64,000 bases of DNA from Crossaster papposus (Eukaryota > Echinodermata > Asteroidea > Velatida > Solasteridae). The notes beneath the pieces are model-generated. The model was not told the DNA's origin. It was given only the letters and a program-made list of their open reading frames with translations, and did no database searches. The DNA is taken from positions 620,001 through 684,000 of the forward strand of contig JBAIAA010000544.1 of the NCBI GenBank assembly GCA_037893245.1. Reading direction: 5' to 3'. Both the position numbers and the translations under genes were made by a program. Below, piece after piece: positions 20,300 through 34,400 of the stretch (position 1 is the stretch's first letter; every line of letters begins with the position of its first letter).

Positions 20300-22687
20300 A
20301 TCAAGATATTTAAGACTAAACTGTATAAAACTGATTGCTCGAAGCGTTTTGCCAAATTTTAACATGCGGACTCTGTCATAAACAAACGGCCATATCTTCT
20401 CAACATGAGGTATATGCCGTGGGCCAACTATCGACGTTTCTCCGCGCATTTCTCCACATGAAATAAGAGGAACAGCATTAACTCACTATCTGACGTTTCA
20501 ATTCTACCTGCTTAATATAATTCTTTCTTTCTGTCAATTTATGTCGGGAATCATTCAGTTTTGGTCAAGACCAGAAACACTGAAATCAGCAACAAAGAAT
20601 AAATAACATTAGGAGAGTCGTCTTAAAGGATGTTTAATAAGAGAGATTAAAGGCCGAATGCTTTATTAAGCTTCACAGAGAATGTATTAATTTGGTGAAA
20701 ATTGGAAACTATGATATCAAAAGCCTCTAATAAAATAAAGTAAACTTTAAAATTATTTGCTGTGTCCATTTGTTTTCTGTGTTTGTGTGCGTCTGTTTGA
20801 TGTAGAGTTGACCCGGCCAAACTATGGCAAATCGTGAATATTAACAAATATTTGCGACAAAAAGTTTACCTTTTAGATCAGACTAATTAACTTAAGAGCG
20901 GCGCGATATAAGCGCGGGAAGTGGGTGTGGCTATTATCCCATCCTTTTCATTTTCGCTGATGCCGTAGCAACGGAACTATAAAGACGAAAACAAAACCGG
21001 TTTGTATTGATGCATTGGCACCTGTGGAACATGAAAATATTACTTAAGAATAATTTTTCCTGACTTGTTTGCTGGTGTCTTGCATTTATTTGGACATCAT
21101 TTTCATGAAAATAACACACTGTTCCCACAAAATATCTATTTCCCGAAACAGATCATGAAATTACGTCTAGTGGGGAGGTGACTTAAATAGTTAGGGTAGC
21201 CATTCGCGGCAATATGTTCGGGTTGAAGTGCAGTGTCAATTATATATTTTTCATGAAAATATTGAAAACAATACTTCTGCATGTTTTAAGACCATTCGGT
21301 TGTAAAAAAAAAATGAAAAAGAAAATTGCATTTTGTATTAAAAACAAAACATTTTCGAAGGACCAAATAGCATCACATTAGACGATTTTTCGTAAAACAC
21401 GAAAATCGTGTTACAAAACGATCAGTAGCTGAGGGAAAAGGACAACCAGACAGCGATTTTAAAAGACGTTTTGGAGACTGCACGTGGGATTAACTATTTA
21501 GATTTTGTTCAAATGCTCCAATTGTTTCTACACAAAAATACAACAATTATAGCAGGGTCGAAAGTAGGGTCAAACAAAGTGAAATTGTTCAATCTACAAC
21601 TCGGAATTGTTTTAATCGAAACGAAACACGCACTAGACGAGTCAAAAAAGTGACCGAATTAGAAAGAAAAATATTTGGCTCACTTATTTATTTTATAAGG
21701 TACATTTTATTGACTTGCAAAAAAAGAAATACAAAAATCGCCATTAATATTTCCGGGAAAAGTGTTCACTTGTTCCCAATTCTAAATACAAAGTCTGACA
21801 ATGCAAATAAGGTTTTTAGTCTTAACTTCAATTATTGAAATCTTATTTGTATTTGAATTCAGCAGCTTCCAATAGTATTCCATACACATGCATAACTTCT
21901 GATAGCATGGGTCAACTTCGGTAATTCTTTTTTTTCAAAATGAGTAAGAGAACATGCTCTTTATTGACATGCTTGATTGGTGTATCAAATATGATTGCTT
22001 TTTAAGAAAAATAAACATATTTGATTGAAAACATGCTGTGTACAGTTGTAATTGTACACTACAGGACATGTCCTACGGTGTGTCGTAAGATATGCATTTT
22101 AGGACAGGCCTAGTAATAGCTTTTTGGTGCAACCGCAGTTACGACATGTCTTAGGGTTGTCCTAAATTTCTTATCTTACGACAAGCATTTAGGACATGCT
22201 TAGTACAACCGGCCCCAGCCTAGTACCAACAAGTACCAAGCTATCAAATAAAACTGGTTTCGTTCTCGTTCCCAAAAGTTTGATTAAAATGTAAAATTGG
22301 CTTTATTTGGCATGGCGCTAATTAGTCTTTGTCTGATCTAGTGCAACGCTGTGTCCGAAACGGGCGTCTAGAGCTACGGCTACGTTTATTGTCAGCACCG
22401 GCCATTTTGAAGAGCTGTCCGAAATGACGTCTAGAGCTACAGCTATGGCATCTAAATGTAGCCGTGAGAGTTGTTGTCTAGCTAGCAGCTCCCCTCGCGG
22501 CCGCGAAGTTAAAGTAAATGGCGACCGAGAGACTGACAGCAGCAGCAGGAACTGTCATTACAACAAGTGCGAGCATGACTAGCAATAGCATGACTGGCCT
22601 TGCATAAACCATTGAAACTCATAATTGTAAGTGTTTTGTCTTACGAATCTTTTGTCCTTTGATGAAAGAGCGTTTTGTGTAAAGAAA
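20300..22687. other. Intergenic DNA with an inverted-repeat patch
   Basis: Mostly AT-rich with no recognisable gene. Around 22055-22210 words such as GGACATGTCCTA, TCGTAAGATATGCATTTAGGACA and CTTACGACAAGCATTTAGGACA occur on both strands, suggesting a decayed TIR element. A CG-rich patch at 22335-22540 contains two related TCTAGAGCTAC(G/A)GCTA words and a 28-codon frame starting ATGGCGACC at 22518. Neither is supported as a gene. Confidence 0.45.
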
Positions 22688-22801
22688 TTCCGTATCCGGC
22701 CACCACTTTTTCACTCATTTTTTACCAAAAGTAATTCTCATTTGAGTAAATTAGATACTATTTTATTTCATAACAAATTTTTTTGGGTGGCCGGATACGG
22801 A
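22688..22801. mobile_element. 114-bp MITE
   Basis: Inverted termini TCCGTATCCGGCCACC (22688 on) and GGTGGCCGGATACGGA (to 22801) surround an AT-rich core. Non-coding. Confidence 0.8.
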
Positions 22802-23100
22802 CATTTCCCCCCAAAAAACTAACAAGTTACATAGCAACCAATGCAATGGGCCGTATGAATACAAACTAGCATTTTCTTTTACTACAAATTGTTAAAGATG
22901 GACTACAACGGAATAATGATAAAGGCTGTGTTGCTGTTTTTTGTTCGAGAAATGTATAATGATTACTAATATATTATTAGTATTCAATAAATCTTGTTCC
23001 TTCATGCAAAAAAACAACAAAATTGATCGGCGTTCTACGACCCAGAAAAACTCAGTTTCAGCAAAAGCCCTTAACTCATGAATAATTCATACTTTGTGTG

Positions 23101-23358
23101 TGACGTACTACCCATGAAAACGCATACATATGGTGGCCCTGAAGGGACTCCGCAGATCGCGAATATTGACGTCAAATTTGACGTCAATATTCGCGATTTT
23201 TGGGGAAAGTCGTGAATATCGACGTCAAATTTGACGTCAATATTCGCGACTTTTTTGGAAAGTCGTGAAATAATTGACGTCAAATTTGACGTCGATATTC
23301 GCGATCTGCGGAGTCCCTTCAGGGCCACCATGTATGCGTTTTCATGGGTAGTACGTCA
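23101..23358. mobile_element. 258-bp foldback element with GACGTCAAATTTGACGTC words
   Basis: Arms of about 70 bases: TGACGTACTACCCATGAAAA at 23101 is complemented at the right end, 23358. Inside the arms the GGCCCTGAAGGGACTCCGC block is followed by three palindromic units GACGTCAAATTTGACGTC separated by AAAGTCGTGAA spacers. Related arrays lie at 37781-38313 and 59772-60932. The open frames inside are a by-product of the repeats. Confidence 0.85.
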
Positions 23359-23803
23359 TCACTTTTCGCTGGTTTACAAGTCCGCTGGTACTATATCGTG
23401 GATTTCATTGTGGTTTTCAGTGGATCTTTGCCGGGAACCAGTACAGGGCGGGAAATTTCAAAATCGAAGAATCGAGGTCTAATTTTGTCGGTCAAATTGC
23501 AACAAAATTATTTAGAGAAAAACATGACCGTAACAATAAAGTGTTACCTGAACACAACATAAACAAGGTCCGATAATAAATTTAATGTGTGAGTTTTCGT
23601 TGTAGTCCATCTTTAAGCTTTTACTAGCATCTGTATGAATAAAAATGAAGCAAAGGGTTTTACTGGAAAGTATTTGCTAAAGACTAAAAGTATTTACTTT
23701 TTAGTTTCAAGCATTTGCTAGAATATTAGTATTTGCTTCATTTGGTATGAATAAAAATGAGTAAATGCTTCAGATTTGCAGTATTTACTCTTAATTTGTC
23801 AAG

Positions 23804-24262
23804 GTTGGGTCGGGGCTACCTTGAAAAAAGAAAAGCATAGACTTATATGAAAAATAGGAGCTTTTGTAGATGTGGTTAGGCAGGAAAGGGTATGAACATG
23901 GATTGTCTTGGATTAAAATACAAGCAGTTGTACTGATTTTGGGAAAGGAAATGAGACCGATAATTTGGATCGTATGAATACAAACTAGCAAATGCTACGA
24001 AGTAATGCTGCAACAAGTAAAAGTATTTACTTCGAAGTAAAAGCATTAAGGAAAAGCAAACGATTCAATTGTTATGAAGGTTGAGTCGGGGCTACCTTGA
24101 AAAAAAGAGAAGCAAATACTAATATGAAAAATAGGAGCTTTCGTATACAAGTGGTTATGCAGAAAAAAGGTATGAACATGGAAGATGGATTGTCTAGGAT
24201 TAAAATACAGGCAGTTGTAATTTGGGGGAGGAAATGAGACGTAGATAGCCGATAATTTCTTG
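23804..24262. repeat. Direct duplication, about 175 bp, 272 bp apart
   Basis: AAGGTTGGGTCGGGGCTACC at 23804 recurs as AAGGTTGAGTCGGGGCTACC at 24076. Both continue through AAAAATAGGAGCTTT, GTATGAACATGGA and GATTAAAATACA. GTAAA/TTTAC-type words with ATTTGC lie between and upstream. Confidence 0.75.
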
Positions 24263-25438
24263 CAATATTCCTGATACAGAAACGGGCATCATGACTGCGA
24301 AGCAGCAACTTGAGGTTCCGATTTTATTCAAACACCCCTGTCAGCGTACGTCTACATTATGCGAATATTGAATATGTTACGCTAATGATAACTATGCAGA
24401 GCCATGAAATTGGGTCGTGGGTTTCGCCATAGAGTGATATTATAGAAAATTAAGACCGCACTTACTATACTGTGCGCTACAGAAGATTGCTCATGGCTAA
24501 TGAGGTCATGAAATGGCAGACGCAGAGAGCAAAGGCGTAAAGCAGTGGACTGCAGTTGTATTACACGATAATATGACAGGCCAGATTTGCATGTTACTTG
24601 GTTTAACCCTCATGGTTTCACTTAAAATCGAAGTTTTTATTTTTGTTATTTATATATATAATAGAAACAGATGACATTATCGGGATGATCGTGGTGGTTA
24701 GGAACCTCGACTGTCGGCACCCCTATCCCAAAAAGTATTTACTTGTCGAAAGAGACGTTTCTGGTCTTGTTGACGTTGCTCTAATTTGTGCAGCCAAAGC
24801 ACGCACAAGTCTCAGGTAGGTCACCCCGGCATATTTTTGCCGCGCGCGGAAGAGAGATAAGAGAGATGAAAGAGATGCGTAGAGGCTACGTAAACCATAC
24901 ATTCTTTTTGGCCAGTTATAAAATGGCGTCCATGCATCTTTGTCGGAACAGGGTCAAGTGCGCTTTCTATTTTCTAATAAGATAACTCTATGGGTTTTGC
25001 TTTTTTGCGCTTCTAAAAGCCCTTTAATTTAGACAGGAATTGAAAAGACATTTTTCACGAGGAAGACATCTTGGTAGTTTTCCTTGAATGTATTTTATAA
25101 AGTTTGAACTGTTAAATAAGATGGTGCCAGACAAAAAAAAAAAAAAAATTTTTAATGTGGCTTAAAACATTAAGGTACGTTTAATCACAAATTTGTAATT
25201 ATTTATCAGAAAAGAATAGTATTACTTTATAGTTAATTTGAGGTCATTTATATTCAAACGTTTAAATTTTACCTCACTTGTTAAGAATGTTATTTTTACC
25301 CGGAAAATTGTGGGTTTTTTTACCTAGAAAAGTGTTATTTTGAGCCACAAAAAAGTGTTTTACCTAGAAAGAGTCTAGCCAAATAGAACCATTATTACCG
25401 GTCAATCTGACCTGAATGTTTTAGATGTTAAAACTAAA
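24263..25438. other. Intergenic DNA 3' of the FkbM gene
   Basis: No exon recognised. It contains a short A-run at 25133-25148. No canonical AATAAA for the minus-strand gene was found close to its stop codon; ATTAAA complements occur near 25149 and 25178 and might serve. Confidence 0.4.
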
Positions 25439-28400
25439 TTAAGGAAAATTTGACTTAGCAATGCATTCCTCCAAATCCACCAACTTGAAGCCCGATGTTT
25501 CCACCAGATAATCCATCATGAAGACAGAGTTCATGTAGGTATCGGATAGGTCGGTATCCAAGCACAGCACGCCCCCTCTGAGCTTGACGAGGGCATCGTG
25601 AATGAGGCGCAGTGCTTTGGGCACGCGATCCACGTCACGGTGACGGTAGTAGTTTTCAAACGTCAGCTCCTCCGGTGACCCTGTTCAAACATGGATTTAT
25701 AGCAATGACGTACACCCTAAAAACACATTGGTTGAAATAACCAACTGATTGGATTATGTGTCCAACCAATGAAATTGGTCAATTTTAACCAAAATAGCCA
25801 AAATAACCAATATTTTGATTTAAATTTACCAATATATTGGTTGGACACATATCTACCAATACATTTGTTATTTTCAACCAATCTGTTTTTAGGGTGTATG
25901 GGAAAACTGCTTCCGTAAGAGTCCCATAAGCTCCTGAATGTCTCATTAGTATTCAGTTCTTGGAGCAAGTAAATATATATTCGCCCCTGCTGGCAAGAGA
26001 TGAAATTACCGACAAACAGTACAGTGTTACAGGCATAAAAAATGTGACGTTTTCATATAGCAGCTTTACATCAATCTGAATTTGACTTTGTAAACAACAA
26101 CATGTAAACTTAGGCCAATATCCTGTACCCAAAATGACCTCGTTTGCGAACCAAAACATGGTCTACGTACTTACACGTTGCTATACACATACGGGCAAGC
26201 CATCTGCTTAAAGAGGGCAATCGAAAAACTGGATCGTTTAGTCTAAAATAGGATAAACATAGGGAAACTCGACCCGAAACCAAAACCGAACCGCCTAAAT
26301 AAAACCGATTTGGGTTCGGGGTACGTAAAATAACGTACGATCGGGTCAACTCGGCGTTGATGTAAGCGATGCTCGGATCGAATAGATCGGTTCAGTCACG
26401 TGAGCAACCGAAATACAACCGGGAAGGAATCAATTTCACTTGTTCAAGTTTAATCTCGCAGCAGTGTAAATACATTGTACGCTTTCTTAAAGGTAGGATA
26501 CACCATTTGGAGATGTTGAAAACAAAATCAACCGAATTATAAGGAAATGTCTTACTTATTTAAAAGTAAATAATGATTGTAGGCATCCAGCAAAATGATT
26601 ACGCTAGATATCCTGTAGTTCTTCCGGAAAAAAATGAATATTTTCCAAAAAATCGCGATCGCGAAAAAAACAAGAACAACATGCATGCTGGTTGAAAACG
26701 AACGCCGTTTTTCTTGCCATTTTTCTTGGCATCCATGATCGGACAGGTCAGTAACCAAGCAATTACCAAGGGTGTATCCTACCTTTACATCCAGCCATTC
26801 CTGATAATTGAAGCAATTACTAATCCTACCTTCAATTTGTAATTTGTCTTTTTAACTCGTGATTTACTCGATTAAAAAACACTGCATGACAAAACAGTGG
26901 GACAACCATTAACTTTTACCTTTTTTTCCCGGGAGTCGTACTGCAGGTTGCACAATTCTCAACCCCCTTCTGGTAATCTGCCTGATCATTCTTGAGATAA
27001 TTTCATCCCCCAACGACGGCAGGTAATAAGAGGACACGATGCCAATCTCCTCAAGACGCAAGATGGTGCTTATCAGCCCTTGCCGGAGCCACTCCGAGGG
27101 CATCATATCCAGGAGGCCCGGAGGCTGAGGCCCGTCCTCCCGAATCCCGATGTTGAAATGCTTGGCCCAGGACTTGACTGCCTCGGGGTACAGCTGAGCA
27201 AAGTCTCCGTAGACGAATAGAGTGGTGGAGACGCGGGGCTTGTGGGCGGCCAGGGTCGACACCACCGCATGTGCTCGTTTGTAGTTCATGCCCACGGCAA
27301 CAACAACGGCTACCGAGCTGCTGGCACAACTTGAGTAGATCATGCCACTCCTACCAGGAGTATGCACAGGGACCTGTTAGGAAATAAAAGATCACAGTGA
27401 AACGTACAACCGGAGCAGCTATATCGACGCTCTTACTATACCCAGCAAGATATGGGACCGGGCGACTGCCCTCTTAAGCCCTGTTTGCACTGGACTTAAT
27501 TTGGGCAAACTAACCGAGCCAATGGGTAACTTACCCATTTCAAGTCCAGTGCGAACAGCCTGGGTAACTTTCCTCACAGGTAACTTACCCACGCCGCGTG
27601 GGTAGTTTAACCGAGCCAAAGGTGCCCAGGAAGATTGACCAGGTCAGTTTAACCGAGCCAGAAAATCCAGTGCTGACGCGACGTCTCGGTTAAATCTTCC
27701 ATCACCCGGTGATGGAATATTTAATGTTGACAGGCTATAGTCGGGAACAGACGATCCGGTCGTCAAGTCGCGGTCATAGGTCATGCAGGGAGCCCTCTTT
27801 ATTGTTTTGGAGCCAGCTCGGTTAGTTTACCCATGGTCTCGGCAATTCTACCCGCGTCAATTAAATCCAAGTGCAGACGGTGGGAAGTTTAACCCATCGG
27901 AATGTTACCCGGCGTCATGGTACAGTTACCCAAAATGTTTATCCAGTGCGAACACGGCTTTAGTCCCCCCATACCTATACACTCCCTAGACTATTGTTAC
28001 CTAACACCCAGCCCCCTAAAAACCTCAATAGAAACCACAACATTCCGCAAGCACAATGCCCGCCACAAAGGAGTGGGGGGGTTTAGGTTTCCCCCTTTTT
28101 AAAAACAAGCTCTATAGGGGTAAAAATGGGTCAGGGTTACGTTGGAAAAAGTGAATGAGAACACTTGAGGAGATCACAGTCACTGACTGTGAGTAAACCT
28201 AATATTTTGATAACTACACAAATTCAAAGGAATGTCCACACAAGGTACCGGTATATAATGTAGACCTGAGTATGTGCATTCAAATAGTGGACGTAGAACA
28301 ATAGAGGACAATAAGGTCAACGATTGACAGAAAGTCCAAGATTGAAATTTGTTTGCTAAACAAGAGAAGAACAATGGGGAGTCCAATTGGCAGTTAAGGG

Positions 28401-31400
28401 TGTACCGGGAACAAAGGGCAACAATGGGACAATAGTACGTGCAAGTCCTGTCTTTAGAAATGGGAGTACATTGTACCCCACAGGCTAATGCTACATGTAT
28501 GTATTTTTAGATTTCTAAGGAGACAAAGGAAAACAAAAGAAGGGAAGTAAAGTAGAACAATAGAGGTACCCCACAACCAATGGCGTGCCCAATGGGGATG
28601 AGTTCGTATCCGCATTCAAATAGTGGACATAGAACAATAGAGGGTCTACGATTGACAGAAAGTCCACGATACAAAATTGTGTACAAAACCTATGGGAAGC
28701 CTTCCCAACAGTTAATTACAAACAAACGATGGACAATTGGGGGTCCACTACGAAAGGTGTTTACACACTGGTCATGCAGGTGAGTTTGTTTTTGATTGAA
28801 ATAGGAGACGTATGACAATAGAGGACAATAGGGTCCCCTATTTCGAAAAGGTCCCCTATTTCGAAAAGGTCCTCGATTCCGATTCGCGTTAAAAAGAAGG
28901 ACAGTAGGAGGTCCTTGATTGGAGGCGCGCGTATACACACTTGAGTTAGTATTTCTTAGGCACTGTGGACCTCCGAACAATTGATGCCCACAGGATGCGG
29001 AAAGAGGTTCTGGTTTGTGGACTTGGACAGGTCCACAGTCCGTTTTGCCTTCTCTGAAACAGAGCTTTAGAGGAAAAATGGGTTAGGGTTATATAGAAAA
29101 GGAAAGGGGAACAGATGAGAGGCCCAAATTCAAATTTGGGGTTAAATTTGGGGTTCTCTCAGTCCCATATAATTGCTTCATATGCTCTGATTCACTGATC
29201 ATGATCCGGATCTCTGCGCGGAACAAACTTTAAAAATCGAAACTTGCTAACATTTAAACCCCATTTTAAAGGTAGGATACACCCTTTGGTAATTGCTTGA
29301 ATTATCATGAATGGGTGAATTCGGGGGTGTATTATATAGTAAAAGTCGACCTGTGCGAGGTTTTACAATCATTAATGCTGAGAAAAGCAGGAAAAACGGC
29401 GTTCGTTTTCAACCGGCGTCAAGCAGTTGTTCTTATGTTGTTCGTAAATTGTTTTATTATAAATAAAAAAAAATCGTAACAATTACGGGATATCTAGCGC
29501 CATAATTTCGACATTTTTTACTTTTAAATAAGTAAGATATTTCTTAATATTTGTTCGTAGTATTTTTTGTTCGATATCTGCAGAAGGTATATCCTTAATA
29601 CATCCCTAATGTTTTTATATAGACAATCATCCAGTGCTACATACAATAATCCTGACCTTAATAGGGTTCAGTTCCTCGATATCTCCGTACGTTCTTCTCT
29701 CTCCAGCCCAGGATATCATATTCATGTCCAATTCCTTAATGTCATCGCGGATCTTATCTTTGCCATTCTGAACCCAGCCGGATGGTTGGTAGTCGTGGTA
29801 TTCGCCGTAGTACCTGTTCAGATGAGAACATTTCGGAATCTGCAGACATGCCCCGGTGGGTTTTGCATTTGTTTATATAGGCCCTATACAACATTTGCTT
29901 TTTCTGTAATTTTCAAAAATGGGTGGGTATTGGGGATTAATATTGTATAGTATAGGTTTTACCGGCCACTATAAAACATCTTTCCTTCAAATTAATCAAC
30001 TTCTGCATACAATTACGTCCGAGAAAATAAATCATACGCTTTTACAAAATCAATTAGGTCTGTTATCATTTAATTTTAACGTTTGGTCACTCTTTTTAAA
30101 GATTTGATATAGAAATACAGATCGAATTCGTCTTCAATTTAAAGAAATTAATCTGATGTGTGCTTGACTCAAGCACACATCGGACTAATTTAAGTGGCAT
30201 TAGTCTGAAATTGATTTATTTAAGACGAATTCAATCTCTGAATGCTGCCTTTCGGCAACAGCTTAGACGAAATTGATCTGCAATGACGAATAATCCCAAG
30301 CCAATGTTTAAAGGGAAACGCCACCATAGTTTATAATTGCATAATGTTAAAGAGTGTCAATTGCCATTGTGACTTGATTTTTATTTCATTTTTATCGGTT
30401 TCGGTAATCATATAAAACAGAGGTTTTCTCGCACTGCGCTAACCGTCATGCGAGCCGCCATTTTGTTCTAGCTTATCGGTACATCCGAGATATTGTGACG
30501 TAGTGTCTGCACCATCAGTACGCGAAGCCCAATCAATAGCGGCACTGCACGCGCAAGGAATGCAAGTGAATTCCTCTGTGTATGGCATAGTGTATACATA
30601 ATGTGTACTGTACATGTAAAAGTGGGCTCAAAATCATACGGAGGACCTGATGCTATAATTACTAGCTCACAGATGTTCTATTCTTCTCAAAAATACAAAA
30701 ATAAACGATAGTTTGTGGCGCGTCAAGTCGATATTCTGCACAGAAATGCAATACGTGTACTCGCAATAGTCGGGCGCCGTACAGCATACATCTGCATAAT
30801 GTAGTTGGCCGCGTCAAGGTAGGGTACCAGTGCGAACAACACGCAATAAAGCGATGTGCATTGAGGTGCAGACACTACGTCATAATGTCCCGGGTGAGGC
30901 GGGAAATTTGAACACTATGAACGCGCCCTTGTACTCCTGAATCGTGAATATAATAGACGCTTGAGTCGTTCTCGATAACAAATCAAAACAAATTCTCTGC
31001 GGAGTCAGTATGTTACCATATATTCTTGTAGACTAGGTAAAATATTATTGAGCCTGGAATTTCCCTTTAAATATAGTCACCAAATTTTGAAATTGAATGG
31101 TAAATGACTTTTTGGTTTGTTAAACACGTTTTAAAAAATGATCTCGGACAAAATTGAATGTGGGAGTTAGTGAATTTGAATGATTTCTTTTTCTCTGAAA
31201 ATAGCCGGGAAAACCTATATTAAGTTATTCCCATGAATGGTTTTACTTGTCTATGTATGTAGCAAACACGTTGTTGTCCAGCATATTACGCAGTATGTCG
31301 TATTCGGCGCCCTCAACGTCCAGTTTGAAGATGATGTAATCATCAGGAGAGAATGTCTGCGCAATCCATTTGGAGAGGTCAATGACCGGAATAGTCTTCC

Positions 31401-34400
31401 GTACGGAAAGTTTACGACCTCCGCCTATCAGGAGGCAAACAAAGAATCACATAGGATGTTGCACTTTAAAACCTGAAGGGTTAACAATTAGGGATCAGGC
31501 AAAGCAGATGTTTGAAGGAAATGAGAAAATTTCAAGTTACGAAAATACTTAAAAACTTAAAGGTGGCTCAATGAATTGGGGTTATGACGTAAGTGGTGTT
31601 TTTGTATTGGACTTGACTGGGCTTGGTGAGGACGCACTATACATTGGCACTGACGGGGTACCAGGAACAAAGGGTAACAATAGCGACATTGGTACCCGAT
31701 GAGTTTTTCTTTAAAAATCTATAGTATACTAGTACAGCAGATAGGTGATGAGATTATGCCTTTGATGATACAAGCATGGGATTTGGCACACATTCCGGTT
31801 ATATTATGAGAAAAATATTTGGATATAGGACCATCGCAAAATTTGAAAAACAAGCAATTTTCAAAATTTACAAAATGGCTGACATACTTGTTTATGCTAC
31901 CTAAAAGTCAAATCTGCGATGACCCAACATGCAAATAATATGTCATGACATACTCGGACTGTGTGCCAAATTTCAATTTTCAAAGGCATAATTCCCCTAA
32001 ATATTTCCCCTATCTGCCCCACTAGATTGGGCTTGGTTGGTCAAGGTTATGTTGGGTACGGTCGTGTTTTGGGGGGGAGACGTACGAATTAAATACTTTG
32101 GTTATGAAAACGTACCTGTTTTGTTATTTTTGCGTTCGGATTCGAATACGAAGAGCGTGCCGCCTCCCCATTGCATGTCGGCGCCGGCATTGAGACCCTT
32201 TTTTGGTCCCCATACCATCTCAGAATATGCCGTCATGTTACCTGATATAGGTTAATGAAAACCAATGCTGTTGGTAATTTATTGGGGTATTTACCAGGCC
32301 GCCACAGAACTTTAGAACGCTGAGGTGGGGTTTAACTATGAACCAACGGTTGGATCACACTGATCGGGATCGCTGAGACGGGGTTTGACTGTTAAACAAC
32401 GGTCAGATCACACTGATCGAGATCGCTGAGACAGGGTTTGACTGTGAAACAACGGTCGGCTCACACTGATCGAGATCGCTGAGACGGGATTTGACTGTGA
32501 AACAACGGTCGGCTCACACTGATCGAGATCGCTGAGACAGGGTTTGACTGTGAAACAACGGTCGGCTCACACTGATCGAGATCGCTGAGACAGGGTTTGA
32601 CTGTGAAACAACGGTCGGGTCACACTGATCGAGATCGCTGAGACGGGATTTGACTGTGAAACAACGGTCGGCTCACACTGATCGAGATCGCTGAGACGGG
32701 GTTTGATTGTGAAACAACGGTCGGCTCACACTGATCGAGATCGCTGAGACAGGGTTTGACTGTGAAACAACGGTCGGCTCACACTGATCGAGATCGCTGA
32801 GACGGGGTTTGATTGTGAAACAACGGTCGGCTCACACTGATCGAGATCGCTGAGACAGGGTTTGACTGTGAAACAACGGTCGGGTCACACTGATCGAGAT
32901 CGCTGAGACGGGATTTGACTGTGAAACAACGGTCGGGTCACACTGATCGAGATCGCTGAGACAGGGTTTGACTGTGAAACAACGGTCGGGTCACACTGAT
33001 CAAGATCGCTGAGACGGGGTTTGACTGTGAAACAACGGTCGGATCACACTGATCGAGATCGCTGAGACGGGGTTTGACTGTGAAACAACGGTCAGATCAC
33101 ACTGATCGAGATCGCTGAGACGGGGTTTGACTGTGAAACAACGGTCGGATCACACTGATCGAGATCGCTGAGACAGAGTTTGACTGTGAAACAACGGTCG
33201 GGTCACACTGATCAAGATCGCTGAGACGGGGTTTGACTGTGAAACAACGGTCGGATCACACTGATCAAGATCGCTGAGACGGGGTTTGACTGTGAAACAA
33301 CGGTCGGATCACACTGATCAAGATCGCTGAGACGGGGTTTGACTGTGAAACAACGGTCGGGTCACACTGATCAAGATCGCTGAGACGGGGTTTGACTGTG
33401 AAACAACAGTCGGATCACACTGATCGAGATCGCTGAGACGGGGTTTGACTGTGAAACAACGGTCAGATCACACTGATCGAGATCGCTGAGACGGGGTTTG
33501 ACTGTGAAACAACGGTCGGATCACACTGATCGAGATCGCTGAGACAGGGTTTGACTGTGAAACAACGGTCGGGTCACACTGATCAAGATCGCTGAGACGG
33601 GGTTTGACTGTGAAACAACGGTCGGATCACACTGATCAAGATCGCTGAGACGGGGTTTGACTGTGAAACAACGGTTGGGTCACACTGATCGAGATCGCTG
33701 AGACAGGGTTTGACTGTGAAACAACGGTCGGATCACACTGATCGAGATCGCTGAGACGGGGTTTGACTGTGAAACAACGGTCGGATCACACTGATCGAGA
33801 TCGCTGAGACGGGGTTTGACTGTGAAACAACGGTCGGCTCACACTGATCGAGATCGCTGAGACGGGGTTTGACTGTGAAACAACGGTCGGCTCACACTGA
33901 TCGAGATCGCTGAGACGGGGTTTGACTGTGAAACAACGGTTGGGTCACACTGATCGAGATCGCTGAGACGGGGTTTGACTGTGAAACAACGGTCGGATCA
34001 CACTGATCAAGATCGCTGAGACGGGGTTTGACTGTGAAACAACGGTCGGATCACACTGATCGAGATCGCTGAGACAGGGTTTGACTGTGAAACAACGGTC
34101 GGATCACACTGATCGAGATCGCTGAGACAGGGTTTGACTGTGAAGCAACGGCTGGCTCACACTGATCAAAATCTGGAACTGTGTAAAACAATATACCCTC
34201 AGGCTCGTTTGAATCACACTTTAATACATTTCTTGTCAAAGGTAATTTTGTTTGTAAATGAAACTAAGGCCTTTAGAGGGATGCCTACTGGAAGCCCTTT
34301 TTGGACATGGCCTAATTTAGAAGCGGCCTGAGATAAAATCCTTATAGCACTACTCTTTTAAAAAAGGAACAAGCAACAAAACTACCAACCGTCTTTGCCA

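Noticed and set aside
23231-23482. Open frame in the GACGTCAA palindrome
   Set aside because: Translation of a foldback array; the reverse strand gives an equally long frame.
32311-34170. Regular repeat array considered as CRISPR
   Set aside because: Units are contiguous 53-mers without unique spacers, in an animal intron: a minisatellite.
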